Part shown: in pieces, positions 14,825 to 26,223 of the stretch
Layout of the letters: the number at the start of each line of letters is the position of its first letter
Numbering within the stretch: the first letter of the stretch is position 1
Source of the DNA: Leptodactylus fallax
Lineage: Eukaryota > Chordata > Amphibia > Anura > Leptodactylidae
Direction of reading: 5' to 3'
NCBI GenBank assembly: GCA_947044405.1
Contig: CAMRHE010000157.1
Coordinates: 372,001-436,000 of the forward strand
Length of the DNA: 64,000 bases
Translations under genes and position numbers: made by a program
Notes under the pieces: model-generated
What the model was told of the DNA's origin: nothing
Databases searched by the model: none
What the model saw: the letters and a program-made list of their open reading frames with translations, nothing else

Positions 14825-15851
14825 CACTTATTATAAAAAATGCTGCATAAAAAAAATGCTGCAAAAAATGTCATCTCAACCAAAACATGTGTTAATAGGG
14901 GGTGATAACAGAAGACTAAACAACTGGCATTGGTTATATTACCTGTCAGCACACATGATGGTATATTACACCATGATATATTCCTTCCTGACCCCAGTAT
15001 ATAATATATATAAGCACAATCTGGTTATTTATTACCCTTTGTTAAGTATAAACTGTTGAGGTATATCTTAAAGGCGCTTTCTGATTTATTGCTAACAGGA
15101 AGCCCTGGGAAAATTGTAGTGATACTTATCAAGAATATTTATGGGCAGGACCGCCCTCTTTATAAAAACATACAAAATGTGAGGGCTTGTTACTATATAT
15201 GAGTGGGTGACTAGGGAAAATGATGTCATACATAGTGCTGAAGGGAGAGGCCTGGAAATAGCTGCCAAGATCCCTGTATTTCATGGTGAACTCCCCAGCC
15301 TGGAGCAATTTCTTCCATTCATAGTCCCACTTAACACAAGTAGTCAGACAAGATAGCCAGGAGTGTGCAGCCATGTAATCTACAGAGGATCCACATCCCT
15401 CGGCTAAAACGGTATCTACTGAATGGAGGGTCATGAATGTTTCCACACTTTCTCTGTGCTACAAATAGCTGAACTTGGCATTCAAAGAAAGGACCGTAAG
15501 AGTTTGCACTCCCGCCTGTTACTTACAATGATCTCAAACATGTGTACAACATGCCCAGTGTACGGAAATGCAATTGTAAGAGATGTGAATGTAACAGTGA
15601 ATTAGGGTATATGCCACCTCTCTGCCCACTGCCATACATAAGTTTAGACCTCCACAAATCCGACCACACCCTCAGTTGCTCCATACCTTGTTTTGATGAA
15701 GCTGCACATTGCAATTACCATTAGGCCTCTCCCCAAGCTATAGTGCTGGTAGAAAATTACCACACCTACATTCAACAAAGGCTAATAGGTGAAGTTATAA
15801 TACCTGAATGAATGGTGGGTACTATGAACAAGACTTACTTACTTACTTACT
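14825..15851. other. Intron 1 segment with ACTT microsatellite
   Basis: No gene. A short run of ACTT units lies at about 15834-15851, directly before the 126-bp repeat. No other repeat was recognised. Confidence 0.45.
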
Positions 15852-15977
15852 AGTGAAATTGGCTTGGCTAAAATCCCTTTTGCTGTCTCAAGGCTCGGTG
15901 AGTCAAAAGCAAATTGAGGATCTGTTACATCCAAGAGAGGGCGCATGAGCTCCCCAGCTCCTTTCCCATAATGCCTT
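15852..15977 (+). repeat. 126-bp dispersed repeat, copy 1
   Basis: From AGTGAAATTGGCTTGGCTAA to TTTCCCATAATGCCTT this is the same length as, and differs at only about four positions from, 37371-37496 in the same orientation. It has no coding frame and no recognised terminal repeats. It may be part of a larger repeat family. Confidence 0.8.
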
Positions 15978-16111
15978 GTGACAAGACTTACTATCACTGA
16001 GCATAGGGATACTCATAACGATGGTCGCAATGCCAATAAATCTAGTCCAAGTTTTCATCTGGAAAAGGGCCCAAATATAGAAATCCAAGCACTGGATATT
16101 GAGTTCAAGAC

Positions 16112-16300
16112 TGTGGCCCCACGTTGCGGAAAAACAGCTTTTTTTGTTTCAGAATTTGATGTAGTTTTTTGAGCCAAAGCCAGTAGCAGATTGAGCAGAA
16201 GGTAGAAGTATAAGTACTTACTGTATATTTTCCATTCCTTTCGTAGCTATACTTGGCTTTGGCTCAAAAAAACGCAACAAAAAAAACTACGTGCACCAAA
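16112..16300. mobile_element. Palindromic MITE, family B
   Basis: TGTGGCCCCACGTTGCGGAA, then GAGCCAAAGCCAGTAGCAG on the left arm pairs with TAGCTATACTTGGCTTTGGC on the right. The right terminus is decayed (CAAAAAAAACTACGTGCACC). Confidence 0.75.
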
Positions 16301-17472
16301 TGTAAACCCTCAATATATGCAACTGCAGGCAATACAGTTGTATACAGAGCCCACAGAATGCCATGTTAATAATGTGATTAACTATGATTAACACTTCTTT
16401 TCCAGGTGTCTTTGTATTAATCTGTACGGTATAGCGTACCCCTACCAAACATATACCACAGGAGCACTCTTCTGTAGCCTACAAATATAAGAACTAGGCC
16501 TTCATTTGTTTTTCTATCATTTTTATGTAGACGTTGAAAATTATTGTTGTTCTGAGCCTGCCCGATGACGTTCAGCATGGTGACTGTACACACATGCTCC
16601 ATTATTGGGGAGTAGAAAGGATGAGCAGTGTGTACTGGACTTTTTACAAGCTCTTGGAGTAAACATGACCTTACATAGCTGCCCAGTCACCCATGTAAAT
16701 GTAGCCACTAAACCATTTAAAGGAAATATATCTCCTAGACAGATTCTTTTACTAATTACAACCAGATATTGGTATTAACCTGATTGTAGATTTTTTTTAG
16801 TTCTTTTTTCTTTCCATGATTAGGAGGGCAGCCATCTTGACTGAGATGCTAAGATATGCTTTACTGTAGCCACATAGGAACCTACAGACTGGAGGTGGCT
16901 CACTGACTTTTAGGAGACAGTGTTGTGGGCATGCTCTGTAACCTGTACAAGTAGAGAGAGCAGGAGGACTGTGACCATCACCTATTATGAATAGTGTGAT
17001 CTACATATAAGTGACACCTTTCATTATAATCCTGTCTGTGTTGATAATAGAATGACTGATTTCATTCTGTGGATTTTTTCATTATAGATGATATAAACAG
17101 GGCACATATGATAAATATTACACAACAAGAATATGACCATGGCACTTAGGAATGGAACATCAGTGGTCTGTTGGATGGCTGTAAAAGTAATACTAAAGAA
17201 TCACATAAAAAACAACTGACTGGAATATAAGAGTGTTTTTTACATAGTAATGGTAATCTAATCGTCAGGCAGCTTGTTATAGAGCAGAAGGAATCAAGCA
17301 GATTGATGTATAGTTTTGTGGGGATTATGGGTCCAAACTTAAGAAGTTTAAACGTCAATGTGAACAGCCTTCAAAACAGGTAGGGGCGTTATTAAGACTG
17401 ACATTTTTAGGCAGATCACACCTGGTCAATGACAGATCATATAGTCTCACACAGCTAAATCCTCCACATATG
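16301..17472. other. Intron 1 segment, possible old repeat at 16715-17105
   Basis: Most of it is featureless. The part from TTTAAAGGAAATATATCTCC (16716) to about 17105 has the look of a frog dispersed repeat (GGAGGGCAGCCATCTTGAC, GGGCATGCTCTGTAACCTGT), but I cannot assign a class. Confidence 0.35.
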
Positions 17473-17480
17473 TGACATTT

Positions 17481-18158
17481 CGTTAGACCCAATATAAAAT
17501 TTTGATGAATTGGTATCACACTTCGGTTCTCCTACATTCCCTTAACCCTAATGTCCCCTCCACCCGCTGGAGATGCCTTTCAGCATTGGGTACACTGTTC
17601 CATATTTTTTGGGACTGCCCTTTGATCTGCCCTTTTTGGAAGGAGGTTAGGGTCCTCAGAGATGCTCTTTTTTTACAGGGTGTTCCATTAGACCCACTTA
17701 CATACTTGCTCAACCTACCCCCTAGGCACCTTGGCAAAAAGACGTCTAAATTGTTTCTATATTTATGCACTACTGCTAAGACCTTAGTGGCTCTCCAGTG
17801 GAAGAGTGTGCACCCCCCTCTGGGCCTGCTCTTATAGCTCGCATGAAAGATGTCCATAGCCTGGAATTCTTGACCACAACTCTTAATAACAAGGTGGAGG
17901 CGTTCCAAGCTATATGGTCCCCGTGGGACACGTACTGTATCCTGCAAGGTCTCTGACTCCTACCCCTTTCTCCCCACCTTCCTTTCTGTCTTACCCTCCC
18001 CTGTGTCTTTTGTGTTTTATGGTTTACACCTATGCTGGTTTCTATTTGTAATTGTTCATAGATGGCGCCTGTTCTGCTATCTTCTTCTTTTGTATTTTTA
18101 CAGATTTTCCTGGTCATTTCTTTAAAAACGCAATAAAAATCAGTTAAATAAAAAAAAT
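17481..18158 (+). mobile_element. 5'-truncated L1-like LINE tail
   Basis: It begins inside the reverse-transcriptase ORF near its C terminus. The frame from 17502 to 17834 reads WRCLSALGTLFHIFWDCP followed by FWKEV, the usual L1 ORF2 C-terminal knuckle region with its first cysteine and the final H-x4-C. A 3' UTR and AATAAAAATCAG tail follow. TGACATTT lies at both junctions (17473-17480 and 18159-18166), a likely short target duplication. Its 3' end resembles that of the full element at 43875-50451, so it probably belongs to a related subfamily. It is a dead insertion. Confidence 0.75.
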
Positions 18159-18820
18159 GACATTTTTTACATCAGTAATAATTCATTCCCCAACAAACAC
18201 AAGACACGTCAGAATTAATAATTCTTGCACATGTAGGTGTATCGGAACTCAAATCTAAGCCAGCCAGTCTGAAAACGTGGCAAGCGACATGCACCATTAT
18301 GAGTCAAAAAAGTGCCAATGTTAGGCATATTTTAGGCCACGCTCTCAGCGCAGCCAGATAGTGAATCTGGGCCGCTAACTGTGAGTAGAAATGATCACGA
18401 AAACTCCGCCCTCAGAATGCTGCCATTAATAAGGTTTCCGGATAACGACTTCCACATAACTAGAAAAGTTTGGTTTCTGGCAGAACAGGAGAAATATGAG
18501 CTAACTAAAGAGGAGATTGTTTTTCTCCATTCATGTATTTCCTGAAGGAAAAACATCACAAACCTTTCCCATTACAGTTCTTCACCATAAACAACATGAG
18601 AACAATTCAAGAGGTTGTCTACTCTAGAAAAGACATTCATGAACACTAAGAAGTGATCCCTCTGCTCTAAGAGGAATAGAAGTAGAACTGAAGTATTCTA
18701 GTACCTCCAATATATAGATCTCAACTCTGTACCTTGCATAGGTTCTGGTGCCGGAGGCTTCCTGGAAGAGGTGATCCATGCGGAGTTAGGTTATCAGTAC
18801 TGGCCCAGAAATCCCCTTTA

Positions 18821-19116
18821 GGCTGGGCCCCAAGTGGCATAAAAGCAGCTGTGTAACTGCAGTGTTTTACAGTCACAGAAAAGTGCATGGGATTCTAGCG
18901 AATCCCATCTACACATTGCATAAAAATACGCACTGCGGAAACCCTGCAATTTCTAAAACCATTGCATTTTTGGAAATCGCAACTTCTCAATTATACCTAC
19001 AGATCGCTGGTGGGTTCCTTATAGGTATAAAGGAACCAGACTCTGTGAAAAGAGTTGCCTCCGCGGTTACTCCCGTCGTGCTTTTTTGCTGTGGTTCGCT
19101 ACGTGGGGCCTTCAGC
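18821..19116 (+). mobile_element. MITE, family A, TTA-flanked
   Basis: TTA lies at 18818-18820 and 19117-19119. The termini are GGCTGGGCCCCAAGTGGC and CGCTACGTGGGGCCTTCAGC. The core contains GGGATTCTAGCGAATCCCAT and TCAATTATACCTACAG.TATAGGTATAA. Confidence 0.82.
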
Positions 19117-19119
19117 TTA

Positions 19120-19218
19120 AGAATTGCAGATTTTTTTCTGCAATGTGTGGATGGAATTAGTCAGAATCCCATTCACTTTGCAGGTAATGTAAAATGAAGC
19201 GTTTTTTCACCCCGGTCT
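19120..19218 (-). mobile_element. MITE, family A, inverted fragment
   Basis: AGATTTTTTTCTGCAATGTG and GTGGATGGAATTAGTCAGAATCCC correspond to the reverse of the family core. The fragment lies between a full family A copy and a family B copy, so three MITE units are back to back over 18821-19439. Confidence 0.65.
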
Positions 19219-19439
19219 AAAGCTAAGGCCCCACGTTGCAGAAACACAGCATTTTTTGTTGCAGATTTTGCTGCATTTTTTTCTGCCAGGTCAGGAGTGG
19301 CTTGAAAAGGGATGGAAAATATAAAGGAAGCTCTTAGATGTTTCCCTTCTGTTTAATCCACTCCTGACTTTGGCTCAAAAAAATGCAAAATCTGCAACAA
19401 AAAACGCTGCATTTCCGCTATGTGGGGCCTTAGCCTTAA
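19219..19439. mobile_element. Palindromic MITE, family B, complete
   Basis: The left end AAGCTAAGGCCCCACGTTGC and the right end TATGTGGGGCCTTAGCCTT are nearly complementary. The inner arms pair GTTGCAGATTTTGCTGCATT with AATGCAAAATCTGCAAC. This is the best-preserved unbroken copy of the family here. Confidence 0.85.
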
Positions 19440-19589
19440 GGACCCCATAGTGGAGAGTAATTACAATGAGCTTCTCTTACTCTGGGGGACCTGTCATGTC
19501 CTGTATTCCACAGGTTACATTGTGTAATTACACTGGGAATTGTGTAATGCTTCATTTCCCCTGTGGTGGTGCTGCAGGGAAAATAAATA

Positions 19590-20108
19590 CATGCACTGAC
19601 AAAAAGAGAAAATAATGCACCTAGCCAGAATCTCGGCATGCAGATATGCAAATTATTACAGGTGTGGTCCCGCTGCAAGAAGGTGTAAAAGTGTTTCCCC
19701 TGATCCCCTATTAAAAGGTTCTCAGAAGATACTTTTGGGTAGTGTACCTCTTAAGGAGAGACCGTTCACAGATAAACATGGCTCTATGACACACTCAAAG
19801 AAATTCTGCCCAGTTGTCAGACTTTTAGAGGGGGTGCATCATTGGACTGAGAGAAGCAGGATGGACATTCAACGAATTGTCCACCATCTAAGCCATTCTT
19901 ACCTAGCTGTTACAAGGTGTTGGGAGCAGTGATTATAGGAGGGCACGTACACACAGCAAACAGGTTGTCGACAGCCCAGACAGACCACCAGCAGAGAGCA
20001 TTGTTTGATCTGCCAACAAGCACAAGCAGCTCCCACAGTTTCCTTGTCCGCCAGCCAGATACAGATGGTACCTTCGCTACACACCCCTGGAGATGCAACT
20101 CTGTATCT
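19590..20108 (+). mobile_element. Tc1/mariner remnant, N-terminal transposase part
   Basis: It starts after a TA with CATGCACTGACAAAAAGAG. Further in, AGGGGGTGCATCATTGGACTGAGAGAAGC translates as RGCIIGLREAGW, a Tc1-type helix-turn-helix signature. CAGACCACCAGCAGAGAGCA and GCTCCCACAGTTTCCTTGTC continue the DNA-binding region in a shifted frame. From memory this matches a Tc1-like lineage abundant in amphibians. There is no catalytic domain, the right end is lost and stops are present. Confidence 0.6.
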
Positions 20109-21316
20109 CTCTTATAAAATTTACAGGAAGGCAGTTCTAACTCGACATATATTTCATAAACCTTTCATGTTGTGTTGTTAATGCTGATCCTTCTGCTCTC
20201 TCTGTTGCACACTATTACTTTGTGCAGCGTACTTTCTGTTTAGGCTTCATGTACACGACCAAGTGTGCAATCTGAGAGTCTTCTGTTTTGTTTTTTTTTT
20301 ACAGCAGAGGCTCGGAGAACACTCAAATGACATCCGAGTGGCCTCAATTTTACAATTATTTCAGTTTGAAGAAAACAGATCTGAATAAGACACACTGTAA
20401 ACATACTGAAAAGGAATATTGGAAGACATCTGTGTGCATCATTGTTAGTTCACATTTGATATAAAGTTGTTGTCTTACAACCCCTGCCATACACCCTATG
20501 CACGTCACATGGGGTTCTTCTGTTGGCTTCAGTTGCAATAGGGGCTGACTTTATAAGCCATTCCTTTTAAGGTAGTATATTGGAATTGTCTATAGGTTAG
20601 TACTACCTGCTTGTATATTTTATGTAAAATGGAAGGTATATGTTAATATAACAATAAAGACAGCTCCTAAGAATTTCAGTAACCGTAAAAAATGTACTTA
20701 AAATTTCAAATATATAATATATACTAAAGCTCCCATAAGGATATTATATACGCTATAACCCCAATAAGGGTATTTAGCCCTTAAGGTATATTTCAGAATT
20801 TCAGACTCTACCATCAGATTTCCAGATCAAAAGCCACAAGCCACTCATAGAGACAGTAAACAGAGTATGCCCATAGCTCTATGGACATATCTTACATATC
20901 TTATCCACACTATATTGCAAATATCATGTAATTCACAAATTTAACCCAGATACTGTCTCACCAAGTATTATATATCACATTAGGAACTGAAACTTATTTT
21001 TTTTTTACTTGTCAACAAAAATGTAAAGAGGAATAACATAAAGCATAAAGTGTTTTCTGGAAAGTATTTCAAGTCAACAGATCCTATACGTGGTCTCATA
21101 TATGGCATATTAAGAACACTGCATTTTATGTATACCTTATAGACCTATGTGCAAAGTCATAAAATACCCTTTGATGTCTGCTCTTGGAGAAACATAACTG
21201 CAAGAATAATTTTGACACACGAGCCAGGCATTGCTTGATAAGGCAGAAGGAAGCAGTGACAAGACTAACAGATTACATCATGGCTTCAAATAGGGACGCC
21301 TTAAAGTGAAACTTCA
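20109..21316. other. Intron 1 segment, nothing recognised
   Basis: AT-rich unique-looking sequence with no supported gene or repeat. Confidence 0.45.
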
Positions 21317-21500
21317 GGCTAGGTTCACACCTGTGCAAAGCTCTCCGTTGTTTGGGTCTGCCGGGGGACCCCAATGACGTTGATCCCATCCGCTAAAACA
21401 GCGGTTACCACCAGCAGACCCCATAGACTATAATGTGGTCCGCTGGGTTTCCACCGGTTTCAGTATTAAAAGAGAAAAGTCCTCTGTGCAGGCACCAGCA
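21317..21500. mobile_element. MITE, family C, right end lost
   Basis: GGCTAGGTTCACACCTGTGC starts it, followed by AACAGCGGTTACCACC, CATAGACTATAATGTGGTCC, GCTGGGTTTCCACC and AGAGAAAAGTCCTCTGTGCAGG. The right terminal repeat is missing or beyond recognition. Confidence 0.65.
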
Positions 21501-22114
21501 GAGATTCAGGCAGGTGTGGCCCGGCAAAAAGCACCCAATTTCACGGCACAGATCCTTTTGCAGGCTGAGGGGCAGTAGCTATGAGTACAAAAATACAAAT
21601 TACACATTTGGAAGCGTATTTTTACCACATATTCAGCCATTACAGTGGTTTGTGGGGTTAAAGTATAGCGACAGATTCCCTAATGTAAATAATTACTAGA
21701 GGCATAGATAGTTGTTCAGAGCCCCACTATAGAAGCTATACCAAGGCAGGCCAGGTCCTATATCTATACGTCAATGACTACACAGTCCAAAGGAGACAGT
21801 ATGAGCACCTTATTGTGTATCCGAAACCTACAACTATCCTACTATGCGTTCCTGGAACTACAGAGCCCTGTGTAAGCATACTTGTCCACATCTGCTCAGT
21901 CCTTTGGGCACGCTTCAGGATTGGAGAGGGCTGGTACAAGCATATGATCACTGTCCTTATGGCACTCGCAATAACACAATTATTTTTGCTGACAAATGGA
22001 CCAGTCAGTACGTAGATACATGGTGACACATGGATTTCTCTGCTGTGAGTCAAAAAGGCCTGATACACAAAAAACATGTTTTTGAAAACTGATAAATTAT
22101 TGCAAAATCTACTA

Positions 22115-22652
22115 AAATCTATGCAGCTTTTTTTTGTTGCAGATTTTGTTGCTTTTTTGAAGCTAAAGCTAAGAGTGGAATGAGCAAAAGGTAGACGTAT
22201 AAGACTGAAGCTCCATGTGGCATAAACGCTGCAATTTAGCCATGGTGAAAACACTGCAGCAAAAACCGCTGCACTTTACAGTCCCTGCAAAGTGAATGGG
22301 ATTGTAGTGAATCCCATGGACACATTGCAGAAAAATACCCACAGCGGAAATGCTGCCATTTCCAAAACCGTCGCATTTTTGGAAATCACTAAATGCCAAT
22401 TATACCTACGGAAACGCTGGCGGTCTCCGTATAGGTATAATTGAAGCAGAAAGTCCACAGAGGAACCATGCGTTTGCGCCACGGTTTTTCCCGCACCACT
22501 TTTTCGTTGCAGCCCGCTATGGGCCTTAGCCTAAGAGCTTTTTATATATTTACCATCCCTTTTGTAACTATTCTTGGCTTTGCCTCAAAAAAACGCAACA
22601 AAATCTGCAACAAAAAAAGCTGCATTTCTGCAGTGTGGGGCCTTAGCCTAAA
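22115..22652. mobile_element. MITE family B interrupted by a family A MITE
   Basis: The left arm (to 22202: TTTTTGTTGCAGATTTTGTT, GAATGAGCAAAAGGTAGACG) and the right arm (from 22532: CTTGGCTTTGCCTCAAAAA, GTGTGGGGCCTTAGCC) form one family B element when the 22203-22531 insert is set aside. This shows family B was in place before this family A copy moved. Confidence 0.82.
22203..22531 (+). mobile_element. MITE family A nested in family B, TAA TSD
   Basis: The insert is flanked by TAA (22200-22202 and 22532-22534). It holds the family A landmarks: CTCCATGTGGCATAAACGCT, GTAGTGAATCCCAT, CCAAAACCGTCGCATTTTTG, TATAGGTATAATTGAAGCAG and the GGGCCTTAGCC terminus. Confidence 0.85.
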
Positions 22653-23470
22653 GGGTACCTTGATCCCTGATTATTCCCATTTTGACCCTTTCCGCAACGC
22701 TTTCTGGGCTCTACTTCCCCCTTGATGCAAAGGAAATGACTGCTTAGCCAACCACTACATAAGGCGGATCACTGCAGCAGTCATTTTCTTTGTGTCGAGA
22801 GGGACAAGGAGGCATAGACCAATAGGAGACCTAAGGGTCAGAAGGAGAGCGGCAGCAGATTGATAAAGTACCACTGCTTTTGTATGTTCTGTTTTGCCCT
22901 TTTATTTTATCTTGCTTGTTTTGTTTTTATGTCATTTTCACCCTTGAAAAATTGTACTGGATGGAAAATCCATTTAAAGAACCTTGGAGAACATTTTACC
23001 ACAATGTACCACATTTCACAGTTAGAATAATAAATACATTTCAGAATATTACTTTCTCTACAAAGAATTATTATTACATGATGAATACTTTTCTAAGGTG
23101 TGTTTAAGACACTGAACACTAGAAGAATAAAAATATGTACACCACCTAAACCAGGCTACCAAATGCCTCAATGATAAGCACTACTTGTGGTTCAGCCGAG
23201 AACATGGCTGCCTCCAGTATAGTGTGTGCTCACAACAACGTCCTACAACCTGAACAACTAAATGTTCACTGCAATTCTAAATCCCTTCTGTAAATGGACA
23301 CAAAAACAAGGGCGAAAAGAGAAATCAGACAGTGATTCATTAAATTACAGTGTGGAGGAAACTGCAACTTTCAGTATTCTGCTTGTTTGCACATGATTTA
23401 TAGTGTTACCATCTTGCATAATTATTATCCACTTTTTGCTTACATGTTTTGCAATAATTCTAATATTTAT
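22653..23470. other. Intron 1 segment, nothing recognised
   Basis: No gene. GGCGGATCACTGCAGCAGTCA near 22764 resembles interiors of dispersed repeats but has no detectable ends. Confidence 0.4.
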
Positions 23471-23915
23471 ACAGTACTGTGCAAAATTTTTAGACAGGGA
23501 ATGAAAAATGCTAATTCTAAAGTGCTAATAGTTTATTTTGCTCAATTAACAAAGTTAAGTGAATGAACAATACAGAAATCTAAATCATATTAATATTTGG
23601 TGTGACTATCCATTGGCGGAGTCATCCTGGACGTGATGCTTTGGCCTGATCTCAACATCATCCAGTCTGTCTGGGATTACATGAAGATACAGAAGGATTT
23701 GAGCAAGCCTGTGCTTAGTTCTCCAAGATCTTTGGAACAACCTCCCTCCTGAGTTCCTTCAAAAACTGTGTGCAGCTAAGGCCCCACCTAGTGGGCCGCA
23801 GCGCTTTTCAAAGAAAGTCCGCAAATTTCTCTTTTCTTCAATCACTTAATTTTGTTAATTGACAAAAATAAACTATTAACACTTCTATTTCTGAAAGCAT
23901 TCTGATATTCTTAAC
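23471..23915 (+). mobile_element. Deleted Tc1-like remnant with MITE fragment inside
   Basis: The terminus CAGTACTGTGCAAAATTTTTAG, then GCTAATAGTTTATTTTGCTC, is partly mirrored at the right by TTGACAAAAATAAACTATTAAC, fitting a Tc1 lineage with long inverted repeats. The middle encodes only the end of the catalytic domain: LWPDLNIIQSVWDYMK, where the conserved PIE motif now reads IIQ. Bases 23773-23828 (CTAAGGCCCCACCTAGTGGG...GAAAGTCC) are an inverted family A MITE fragment. The DNA-binding and first catalytic regions are deleted. Confidence 0.72.
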
Positions 23916-24654
23916 ATAACACTAATTGAAGCAGCATGGTCTAAAGAAGGCCATACACCCTATATACACCGAACGCTCATTTGGTCAACAGCTATTCCTT
24001 TGGACCCCCCATACTCATGCATGCTTGGTCCTCTCCATTGTGCATGTTTTCTTGACAACATGTGGCATAAGCCACTGCCAGACTTTTCTAACTGCAGATC
24101 TTTATGCTAAATGTCAGTACAGGATTTCAGTGCTCAGACTCTCTCAACACCTGCAAATGGGGGAGAAGTTGGGACATACCCAATATACATTAGCTGATTG
24201 GCCGGTCCTTACGAAATCTGATGGCCCATACCAACCAATTGGAATAGGAGCAGTAGCATGGTTACACCTCACAGAAAACTTTTATCTTTTCTCAATTTTC
24301 CATTATCTATTTCGCCTGTACTTGTAAAGATTTGTGCAGTGTGCAGTATGCAGTGCTGTGTGCACAGGAGCTTTACAGAGTCTCAAAGAAGTCTATAGAC
24401 CCCATATTACAGCACAGAGCTATAATACACTTGTGTACCTGAGCCCTAAAGGAAAGTAGTCATGAGATAAATCACGCTGGCGTTTTCCATATAGGTATAA
24501 TAGGGGTAGAAAGTCCACAAAAATACTTATAGCAAAGGCCTGCACCAAAGCATTACTTGAATAAATAAAGAATTCTGATACATAAGACTGGAAAATACTG
24601 TGGGGACAATTTCCAGCTGGCTTCATACAAGAGAGATGGATGTTAATTTAGTTC
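23916..24654. other. Intron 1 segment with a family A scrap
   Basis: A 133-residue open frame (23926-24324) has no recognisable domain, and its first part includes a GCCATACACCC repeat-like segment. A family A fragment (CACGCTGGCGTTTTCCATATAGG, AGAAAGTCCACAAA) lies at about 24474-24522. Confidence 0.45.
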
Positions 24655-24656
24655 TA

Positions 24657-26223
24657 CAGTCATGGCCAAAAGTTTTGAGAATGACACAAATATTATATTT
24701 TCACATGATCTGCTGCCCTCTGGTTTTTATGTGTGTTTGTCAGATGTTTTTATCACATACAGAAATATAATTGCATTCATATTATGAGTAACAGAAGCTT
24801 ATATTGACAGTTAGAATGAGTTAATGCAGCAAGTCAATATTTGCAGTGTTGACCCTTCTTCTTCAGGACCTCTGCAATTCTCCCTGGCATGCTCTCAATC
24901 AACTTCTGGACCAAATCCTGACTGATAGCAGTCCATTCTTGCAGAATCAATGCTTTAATTTTGTCTGAATTTGTTGGTTTTTGTTTGTCCACCCGTCTCT
25001 TGATGATTGACCACAAGTTCTCAATGGGATTAAGATCTGGGGAGTTTCCAGGCCATGGACCCAAAATCTCTATGTTTTGTTCCCTGAGCCATTTAGTTAT
25101 CACCTTTGCTTTATGGCAAGGTGCTCCATCATGCTGGAAAAGGCATTGTTGAGCGCCAAACTGCTCATGGACGGTTGGGAGAAGTTGCTCTTGGAGGACA
25201 TTCTGGTACCATTCTTTATTCATGGCTGTGTTTTTAGGCAAGACTGTGAGAGAGCCGATTCCCTTGGCTGAGAAGCAACCCCACACATGAATGGTTTCAG
25301 GATGCTTTACAGTTGGCATGAGACAAGACTGGTGGTAGCGCTCACCTCTTCTTCTCCGAATAAGCTGTTTTCCAGATGTTCCAAACAATCGAAAAGGGGA
25401 TTCATCAGAGAAAATGACTTTACCCCAGTCCTCAGCAGTCCACTCCCTGTACCTTTTGCAGAATATCAGTCTGTCCCTGATGTTTTTTCTGGAGAGAAGT
25501 GGCTTCTTTGCTGCCCTCCTTGAGACCAGGCCTTGCTCCAAGAGTCTCCGCCTCACAGTGCGTGCAGATGCACTCACACCTGCCTGCTGCCATTCCTCAG
25601 CAAGCTCTGCACTGCTGGTAGCCCGATCCCGCAGCTGAAACACTTTTAAGAGACGGTCCTGCCGCTTGCTGGTCTTTCTTGGGCGCCCTGGAGCCTTTTT
25701 GGCACCAATGGAACCTCTCTCCTTGAAGTTCTTGATGATGCGATAGATTGTTGACTGAGGTGCAATCTTTCTAGCTGCAATACTCTTCCCAGTTAGGCCA
25801 TTTTTGTGCAGTGCAATGATGACTGCACGTGTTTCTTTAGAGATAACCATGGTTAACAGAAGAGAAACAATGATGGCAAGCACCAGCCTCCTTTTAAAGT
25901 GTCCAGTGGTGTCATTCTTACTTAATCATGACAGATTGATCTCCAGCCCTGTCCTCATCAACACCCACACCTGTGTTAATGGAGCAATCACTGAAACGAT
26001 GTTAGGTGGTCCTTTTAAGGCAGGGCTGCAATGATGTTGAAATGTGTTTTGGGGGATAAAGTTCATTTTCTAGGCAAATATTGACTTTGCAAGTAATTGC
26101 TGTTAAGCTGATCACTCTTTATAACATTCTGGAGTATATGCAAATTGCCATTAGAAAAACTGAAGCAGTAGACTTTGTAAAAATTAATATTTGTATCATT
26201 CTCAAAACTTTTGGCCATGACTG
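24657..26223 (-). mobile_element. Complete Tc1-like transposon (35-residue D-E spacing)
   Basis: Flanked by TA (24655-24656, 26224-26225). The termini CAGTCATGGCCAAAAGTTTT and AAAACTTTTGGCCATGACTG are exactly complementary, and the match runs on through GAGAATGACACAAATATTA (ATTAATATTTGTATCATTCTC at the far end, one mismatch). Length is 1,567 bp. It carries an uninterrupted transposase gene. From memory, both termini and protein are very close to a Tc1 family widespread in bony fishes. Confidence 0.96.
24834..25850 (-). CDS. Tc1-family transposase, open reading frame intact
   Basis: 338 residues plus stop, full length for the family. I start at 25850 (MVISKETRAVI) because AACCATGG is a strong initiation context; an in-frame ATG 33 bases upstream adds a non-conserved hydrophobic leader. 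Residues about 1-110 form the paired helix-turn-helix DNA-binding region with the GRPRK AT-hook-like linker (about 55-59). The RNase H-like catalytic domain has FSDES (first D), FQHDGAPCH (second D) and [11 protein letters not shown] (E). I count 35 residues between the second aspartate and the glutamate, against 34 in classical Tc1, which fits the DD35E group described in vertebrates. No stop or frameshift was seen. It should cut and paste DNA at TA sites in the nucleus. Activity cannot be judged from sequence. Confidence 0.95.
   Translation of the reverse strand: MVISKETRAVIIALHKNGLTGKSIAARKIAPQSTIYRIIKNFKERGSIGAKKAPGRPRKTSKRQDRLLKVFQLRDRATSSAELAEEWQQAGVSASARTVRRRLLEQGLVSRRAAKKPLLSRKNIRDRLIFCKRYREWTAEDWGKVIFSDESPFRLFGTSGKQLIRRRRGERYHQSCLMPTVKHPETIHVWGCFSAKGIGSLTVLPKNTAMNKEWYQNVLQEQLLPTVHEQFGAQQCLFQHDGAPCHKAKVITKWLREQNIEILGPWPGNSPDLNPIENLWSIIKRRVDKQKPTNSDKIKALILQEWTAISQDLVQKLIESMPGRIAEVLKKKGQHCKY

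Noticed and set aside
21778..22254. 158-residue minus-strand frame
   Set aside because: Its start overlaps a MITE pair and its composition is AT-driven; no domain is visible.
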